From the NCBI GenBank assembly GCA_023423695.1, contig JAFAFA010000141.1:10491-74490 (forward strand): a stretch of DNA of 64,000 bases, given 5' to 3'. The notes beneath the pieces were generated by a model. The model saw only the letters and a list, made by a program, of their open reading frames with translations. It ran no database searches and was not told the origin of the DNA. The stretch is from Pseudomonadota bacterium. Its GTDB lineage: Bacteria; Pseudomonadota; Alphaproteobacteria; Azospirillales; Azospirillaceae. Positions 60,340 through 64,000 of this stretch are shown in pieces. Both the position numbers and the translations under genes were made by a program. Each line of letters starts with the position of its first letter. Positions within the stretch are counted from its first letter, which is position 1.

Positions 60340-60434
60340 GTTTCAAGTCAACGGCGCCGCGCCGGCCACCTGCCCGGCTGACCGGCAAAGACAAGCGCAA
60401 GCGCCGCGCCATGCATCGGGAGGGATTTTGAAAG

Positions 60435-60839
60435 ATGAGGCATGCGATGCACGCGAAACTGTCGCCGCACCGCTGGGTGATGCTGCTGCTCCTGCTGTCC
60501 ATACCGTTCTCGCCCTTCACGCGGAAATCGGCGGCGGCGGAAGGCGAGGCGCTGTTCCGGCAGCAATGCGGAGCCTGCCACTCGGTGAAGAAGGATGACG
60601 GCCCCCGCGCCGGACCCCCGCTTTATGGCGTCATCGGCCGCAAGGCCGGCTCGGCGGCCGGCTTCGAGTATTCCGACGCCTTGCGCGGCGCCGGCTTCGC
60701 CTGGGACGCCGGCCATCTGGAGCGCTGGCTGGCGAATTCGAACGAGTTCATTCCCGGCAGCTACATGAACTACCGGCAGGGCGACGGCAGCGTCCGCAAG
60801 AGCATCGTCAATTTCCTGGAAACCAGCGCTACCCGCTGA
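60435..60839 (+). CDS. Class I cytochrome c, probable electron acceptor of the GMC dehydrogenase
   Basis: A 134-residue exported cytochrome: membrane segment WVMLLLLLSIPFSPF, then QCGACH (C45, C48, H49) for haem, and M111 in GSYMNYRQ as likely ligand. It resembles small cytochromes c552/c2. As first gene of the sigma-54 operon that ends in a GMC flavoprotein, it probably takes electrons from that enzyme. ATG 60435 or 60447 possible. Confidence 0.85.
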   Translation: MRHAMHAKLSPHRWVMLLLLLSIPFSPFTRKSAAAEGEALFRQQCGACHSVKKDDGPRAGPPLYGVIGRKAGSAAGFEYSDALRGAGFAWDAGHLERWLANSNEFIPGSYMNYRQGDGSVRKSIVNFLETSATR

Positions 60840-60870
60840 CCCGCCCCACAACGACATCGCAGGAAGCATC

Positions 60871-61266
60871 ATGGCCAAGATCATCCACATGATGGTGCGC
60901 GTCCTCGACGAACAGCGGTCGCTGGACTTCTACGCGAAGGCCTTCGGGTTGGAGCCGGCCGAGCGGCTGGCCTTCGACGGCTTCACGCTGATCTACCTGC
61001 GCAATGCGGAGAACGATTTCGAGCTGGAGCTGACCGTCAACCACAACCGCACCACGCCCTACACGCACGGCGACGGCTACGGCCACATGGCGGTCGCCGT
61101 GGACGATCTGGAGCGGGAGCATGCCCGGCTGTCGGCCCTCGGCTTTCCGGTTACGCCGGTGAAGGAGTTCGCCCCCGGCGGCACGCTGCTCGCCCGCTTT
61201 TTCTTCATCACCGATCCGGACGGCTACAAGACCGAGGTCCTGCAACGCCACGGCCGCTACTGCTGA
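60871..61266 (+). CDS. VOC superfamily protein, glyoxalase I-like
   Basis: A 131-residue vicinal-oxygen-chelate protein close to GloA: IIHMMVRVLDEQRSLDFYAKAFGLEP, ELELTVNHNRTTPYTHGDGYGHMAVAVDD, and ITDPDGYKTEVLQRH. Metal-binding His/Glu residues of glyoxalase I (H6, E52-like, H73-like, E near the end) seem present. It may convert the hemithioacetal of methylglyoxal, or isomerise a related compound. In this operon it fits a methylglyoxal detox or lactate route from acetone. Confidence 0.75.
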   Translation: MAKIIHMMVRVLDEQRSLDFYAKAFGLEPAERLAFDGFTLIYLRNAENDFELELTVNHNRTTPYTHGDGYGHMAVAVDDLEREHARLSALGFPVTPVKEFAPGGTLLARFFFITDPDGYKTEVLQRHGRYC

Positions 61267-61310
61267 GTTTTGACGACAAGAACAATCCACTTGGGAAGGA
61301 GACGTCAATC

Positions 61311-61865
61311 ATGCGCGTTCTCGACAAACGGACACGGTTCAACAGGCGGAATTTCCTCAAAACCTCGGCCGCTTCGGTGGCGGCGGCGGGCGCGGTTTCC
61401 AGCGGTGTCGTATCGATCGCGGCAGCGCCGGCTTGGGCCGACGCGCTCACGGCGATCAAGCCCGAGGCGGCCAAGACGCTTCTGGTGATGGTGCGCGACC
61501 TCTATCCGCACGACCGGCTGGGCGACGCCTATTACGAGAAGGCGCTGGCCTCCATGGACCAGGAAGCAGCCAAGGACGCAACCCTGGCCGGCCAGCTCAA
61601 TGAGGGCGCCGTGGCGCTCGATGCCGCCTCGCGAAAGCTGCGCAACGCCCCCTATGCCGCCATTCCGGCCGAGGCGGACCGAGTCACTGTTCTGAAATCC
61701 ATCGAAACCACCCCGTTCTTCCGCAAGGTCCGCGGCGACATGGTGGTCGCCCTCTACAACCAACCGGAGGTGTGGGCGAAGCTCGGCTACGAAGGGGCGT
61801 CCGCCGAATATGGCGGCTACATCCACCGCGGCTTCGACGATCTTGATTGGATCAAGGACGCCTGA
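61311..61865 (+). CDS. Tat-exported small subunit of a GMC dehydrogenase (gluconate 2-dehydrogenase subunit 3-like)
   Basis: A 184-residue protein with a twin-arginine signal (FNRRNFLKTSAASVAAAG; RR at 12-13) and a mature part typical of the subunit 3/sorbitol dehydrogenase small-subunit group (LLVMVRDLYPHDRLGDAYYEKAL). It carries the flavoprotein subunit through the Tat system. It lies 61 bases before the GMC gene. Confidence 0.85.
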   Translation: MRVLDKRTRFNRRNFLKTSAASVAAAGAVSSGVVSIAAAPAWADALTAIKPEAAKTLLVMVRDLYPHDRLGDAYYEKALASMDQEAAKDATLAGQLNEGAVALDAASRKLRNAPYAAIPAEADRVTVLKSIETTPFFRKVRGDMVVALYNQPEVWAKLGYEGASAEYGGYIHRGFDDLDWIKDA

Positions 61866-61926
61866 CGTCCCGGCCGACCTGCCTCAATGAACACTCACAA
61901 AAGCCCGCAACGGGGAGGATCGAGAC

Positions 61927-63498
61927 ATGGTTGCGAAATTCTCATTGGACGACGATGGCGTCGTGGTGGTGATCGGATCGGGAGCCGGCGGCGGCACTCT
62001 GTCGAACGAACTGGCCCAGAAGGGGATCAAGGTCGTCTGCCTGGAAGCCGGCGGGCGCCACGAGATCCAGGATTTCGTGAACGACGAATGGAAGAGCTTT
62101 TCGCAGATTTCCTGGCTCGACAAGCGCACCACCTCGGGTGCCTGGCGGGTGGCGAAGGACTTCCCCAACCTGCCGGCCTGGATCGTCAAGGCGGTCGGCG
62201 GCTCCACCATCCATTGGGCCGGCGCCTCGCTGCGCTTCCAGGAGCATGAGTTCAAGGCCCGCACGACCTATGGCGAGGTGGAGGGGGCCAATCTGCTCGA
62301 CTGGCCGGTGACGCTGGCGGAGATGGAGCCCTACTACGCCAAGGCCGAGTTCAAGATGGGCACGACCGGCACCAACGGTATCCCGCGCCTGCCCGGCAAC
62401 AACAATTACAAGGTGCTGGCGGCCGGCGCCAAGAAGCTGGGCTACAGCGAGTTCCACACCGGCAACATGTCGATCAACAGCAAGCCGCGCGACGGCCGCG
62501 GCCCCTGTCAGCAGATCGGCTTCTGTTTCCAGGGCTGCAAGTCGGGTGCGAAATGGTCCACCCTCTACACCGAGATCCCCAAGGGCGAGGCCACCGGAAA
62601 TCTGGAGGTCCGGCCGAACGCCCAGGTCCTGAAGGTGGAGCATGACGCTAAGGGACGGGTTAACGCCGTACTTTATGCCGACGGCACCGGCGCCATCCAG
62701 CGGCAGAAGGCACGCATCGTCGCGGTGGCCGGCAACTCCATCGAAAGCCCCCGACTGCTGCTGAATTCTGCCTCGACGATGTTCCCGGACGGGCTGGCGA
62801 ATTCCTCCGGTCAGGTCGGGCGCAATTACATGCGGCACATGACCGGCTCGGTGTATGGAGTGTTCGACCGGCCGGTGCACATGTATCGCGGCACCACCAT
62901 GGCCGGCATCATCAAGGATGAATCCCGCTTCGATCCTACGCGCGGCTTTGTCGGCGGCTACGAGATGGAAACCCTGTCGCTCGGCGTGCCCTTCATGGCC
63001 GCCTTCCTCGATCCGGGCGCCTGGGGCCGCGATTTCAGCTCGGCGCTGGATGCCTACGACCATATCGCCGGCATGTGGCTGGTGGGCGAGGATATGCCGC
63101 GCGAGACCAACCGCGTCAGCCTGCACGCGAGCGAGAAGGACAAGTTCGGCCTGCCCATTCCGAACGTGCATTTCGACGACCACCCCAACGACATCGCCAT
63201 GCGCACCCATGCCTATGGGCGCGGATCGGCGGTCTACGACGCGGTGGGAGCAGTCCGGACCATCCACACCCCGCCTTACCCCTCCACCCACAATCTCGGC
63301 ACCAACCGCATGAGCGCCAACGCCCGCGACGGCGTCGTCAACAAGTGGGGACAGGCGCACGACATCAAGAACCTCTTCGTGTCGGACGGTAGCCAGTTCA
63401 CCAGCGGAGCATCGGAGAACCCGACCCTCACCATCGTCGCGCTGGCGATCCGGCAGGCGGACTACATCGCCGACCAGATGAGCAAGCGGGAGATTTGA
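61927..63498 (+). CDS. GMC family FAD dehydrogenase (large subunit)
   Basis: A 523-residue GMC oxidoreductase. FAD loop GSGAGGG at residues 17-23, ELAQKGIKVVCLEAGG, AVGGSTIHWAGASLRF and C-terminal NAYGRGS-like GTNRMSANARDG plus SDGSQFTSGASENPTLTIVALA. It lacks its own signal peptide, so it is probably co-exported by the Tat small subunit. Cytochrome c upstream suggests periplasmic electron transfer. Substrate may be acetol, 2-propanol or another alcohol from the monooxygenase path; gluconate-type sugars remain possible. Confidence 0.85.
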   Translation: MVAKFSLDDDGVVVVIGSGAGGGTLSNELAQKGIKVVCLEAGGRHEIQDFVNDEWKSFSQISWLDKRTTSGAWRVAKDFPNLPAWIVKAVGGSTIHWAGASLRFQEHEFKARTTYGEVEGANLLDWPVTLAEMEPYYAKAEFKMGTTGTNGIPRLPGNNNYKVLAAGAKKLGYSEFHTGNMSINSKPRDGRGPCQQIGFCFQGCKSGAKWSTLYTEIPKGEATGNLEVRPNAQVLKVEHDAKGRVNAVLYADGTGAIQRQKARIVAVAGNSIESPRLLLNSASTMFPDGLANSSGQVGRNYMRHMTGSVYGVFDRPVHMYRGTTMAGIIKDESRFDPTRGFVGGYEMETLSLGVPFMAAFLDPGAWGRDFSSALDAYDHIAGMWLVGEDMPRETNRVSLHASEKDKFGLPIPNVHFDDHPNDIAMRTHAYGRGSAVYDAVGAVRTIHTPPYPSTHNLGTNRMSANARDGVVNKWGQAHDIKNLFVSDGSQFTSGASENPTLTIVALAIRQADYIADQMSKREI

Positions 63499-63520
63499 AG
63501 AAGACGGTCCCAATACGGGA

Positions 63521-63552
63521 AACGCCCCGGCTGCTGAGAGCCGGGGCGTTTT
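63521..63552. terminator. Bidirectional terminator between the GMC operon and the rRNA operon
   Basis: AACGCCCCGGCT and AGCCGGGGCGTT make a 12-bp perfect stem with a 6-base loop. On the plus strand TTTT follows; on the minus strand only TTT. It ends the GMC operon and can also end the minus-strand rRNA transcript, 61 bases after the 5S. Confidence 0.88.
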
Positions 63553-63613
63553 GCGATCTGTGTGACGATGCCTGCGATGAGCTTTGTGTTATGCGTCTCT
63601 TGAGCCTGAGTGA

Positions 63614-63728
63614 CCTGGCGGTGACCTACTCTCCCACGTCTTAAGACGCAGTACCATTGGCGCGGAGGCTTTTCACGGCCGAGTTCGGGATGGGATCGGG
63701 TGTTTGACACCTCGCCATGACCACCAGG
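63614..63728 (-). rRNA. rrf: 5S ribosomal RNA
   Basis: About 115 bases. Read on the minus strand it starts CCTGGTGGTCATGGCGAGG and ends GAGAGTAGGTCACCGCCAGG. The complementary ends form the terminal helix of 5S, and CCGATCCCATCCCGAACTCGG-like loop B/C sequence is present (CCCGATCCCATCCCGAACTC). Ends are approximate by 1-3 bases. Confidence 0.96.
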
Positions 63729-63874
63729 TCACCAAGGCTCAAGACCGACGCTTTTCCCAAAGCATATCGCGGGTTCAGTGCAAGTGAGGTGAGGATGTAT
63801 CGAACTGGCGGGCTTGCGTCAAGCAGGGCCTTCAAGCAGGCTTGCTGCTGCGCATGGCGCGGTTAGTGGTGTCG
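63729..63874 (-). other. 23S-5S spacer
   Basis: About 146 bases between 5S and the 23S 3' end, transcribed with them. No tRNA was found in it. Confidence 0.7.
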
Positions 63875-64000
63875 AGATCAAGCCGATCGAGCGATTAGTA
63901 AGGCTTAGCTTCAGGCATTGCTGCCCGTCCACATGCCTCCTATCGACGTGATGGTCTGTCACGGCTCTCAAGGGAGCTCTGGTTTAGAGGTGGGTTTCCC
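63875..64000 (-). rRNA. rrl: 23S ribosomal RNA, 3' end
   Basis: The last ~126 bases, reading on the minus strand from the window edge: GGGAAACCCACCTCTAAACC at the edge, then the typical TACTAATCGCTCGATCGGCTTGAT-like ending (ACTAATCGCTCGATCGGCTT). The rest of the gene lies beyond base 64000. 3' end uncertain by several bases. Confidence 0.93.

Larger units (their letters stand above)
59930..60434. promoter_or_regulatory. Divergent sigma-54 control region of the monooxygenase module
   Basis: 505 bases between two divergent operons. It holds opposed sigma-54 promoters (60132-60147 minus; 60324-60339 plus) and two TGTCTCA-type palindromes between them (60201-60217; 60234-60250), all described separately. 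The arrangement suggests one activator switches both operons. The 5' leader of mimA is about 195 bases. Confidence 0.8.

Noticed and set aside
63729..63874. tRNA gene in the 23S-5S spacer
   Set aside because: No cloverleaf or T-loop GTTCGAAT-like sequence was seen.
1..64000. CRISPR arrays, insertion sequences, prophage or integrase genes
   Set aside because: No regularly spaced repeats and no transposase, integrase or phage structural protein motifs were found.

Overview
The window is high-GC alphaproteobacterial DNA, most like Azospirillum or a close relative in the Rhodospirillales. The grounds are the red-type (form IC) RubisCO with CbbX, the RpoE/ChrR pair, the lanthanide-type XoxF methanol dehydrogenase, the alphaproteobacterial 5S/23S sequences and dense ATGA-overlap operons. 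Genus is an inference from gene content. No transposase, integrase, phage gene or CRISPR array was seen. The window behaves as one C1/short-chain-hydrocarbon island ending at an rRNA operon.

Layout. 1-8034 is ordinary accessory sequence: an aldehyde dehydrogenase cut by the window edge, a DUF4126 membrane protein, a thiolase and enoyl-CoA hydratase pair, an MFS transporter, an ECF sigma factor with a ChrR-type zinc/cupin anti-sigma factor, a small GNAT protein, an SDR and a small conserved protein. 8235-28989 and 33992-38359 hold the tetrahydromethanopterin (H4MPT)/methylofuran formaldehyde oxidation pathway (fae, mtdB, mch, fhcBADC) and many cofactor-biosynthesis genes (mptG, mfnB, mfnE, mfnF-like, ATP-grasp ligases, RibD-type reductase, FolB-like and DHPS-like proteins, DUF447, CitG-like). 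Mixed in are quinoprotein accessory genes: SoxYZ-like carrier, zinc metallohydrolase, a three-part ABC transporter, a beta-propeller and an orphan pqqA peptide gene. 29403-33277 is xoxF-xoxG-xoxJ, with xoxJ fused to a rhodanese-like CQPDCW domain. 38319-42864 is a two-subunit NAD-linked formate dehydrogenase. 43041-50896 is a Calvin cycle operon (cbbL, cbbS, rpe, cbbX, cbbF, cbbP, cbbA) with divergent cbbR.

50918-63498 is a propane-monooxygenase-type (PrmABCD/MimABCD) module: hydroxylase alpha, reductase, hydroxylase beta, coupling protein, a divergent GroEL-like chaperonin, an AcoR/MimR-type sigma-54 activator and a ribbon-helix-helix protein. Facing it is a second operon: cytochrome c, VOC/glyoxalase protein, Tat-exported small subunit and GMC flavoprotein dehydrogenase. 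The 505-base gap between the two operons carries two opposed near-consensus sigma-54 promoters with two activator-like palindromes between them. The right end holds a shared terminator, 5S rRNA and the 3' end of 23S rRNA, both on the minus strand.

How it works together. XoxF (PQQ and a lanthanide) oxidises methanol to formaldehyde and passes electrons to XoxG. Fae, MtdB, Mch and Fhc take formaldehyde to formate on H4MPT and methylofuran. Formate dehydrogenase gives CO2 and NADH, and the Calvin cycle fixes the CO2, so the predicted lifestyle is autotrophic methylotrophy. The monooxygenase module would add propane, 2-propanol or acetone oxidation; VOC and GMC genes beside it suggest an acetone to acetol to methylglyoxal branch.
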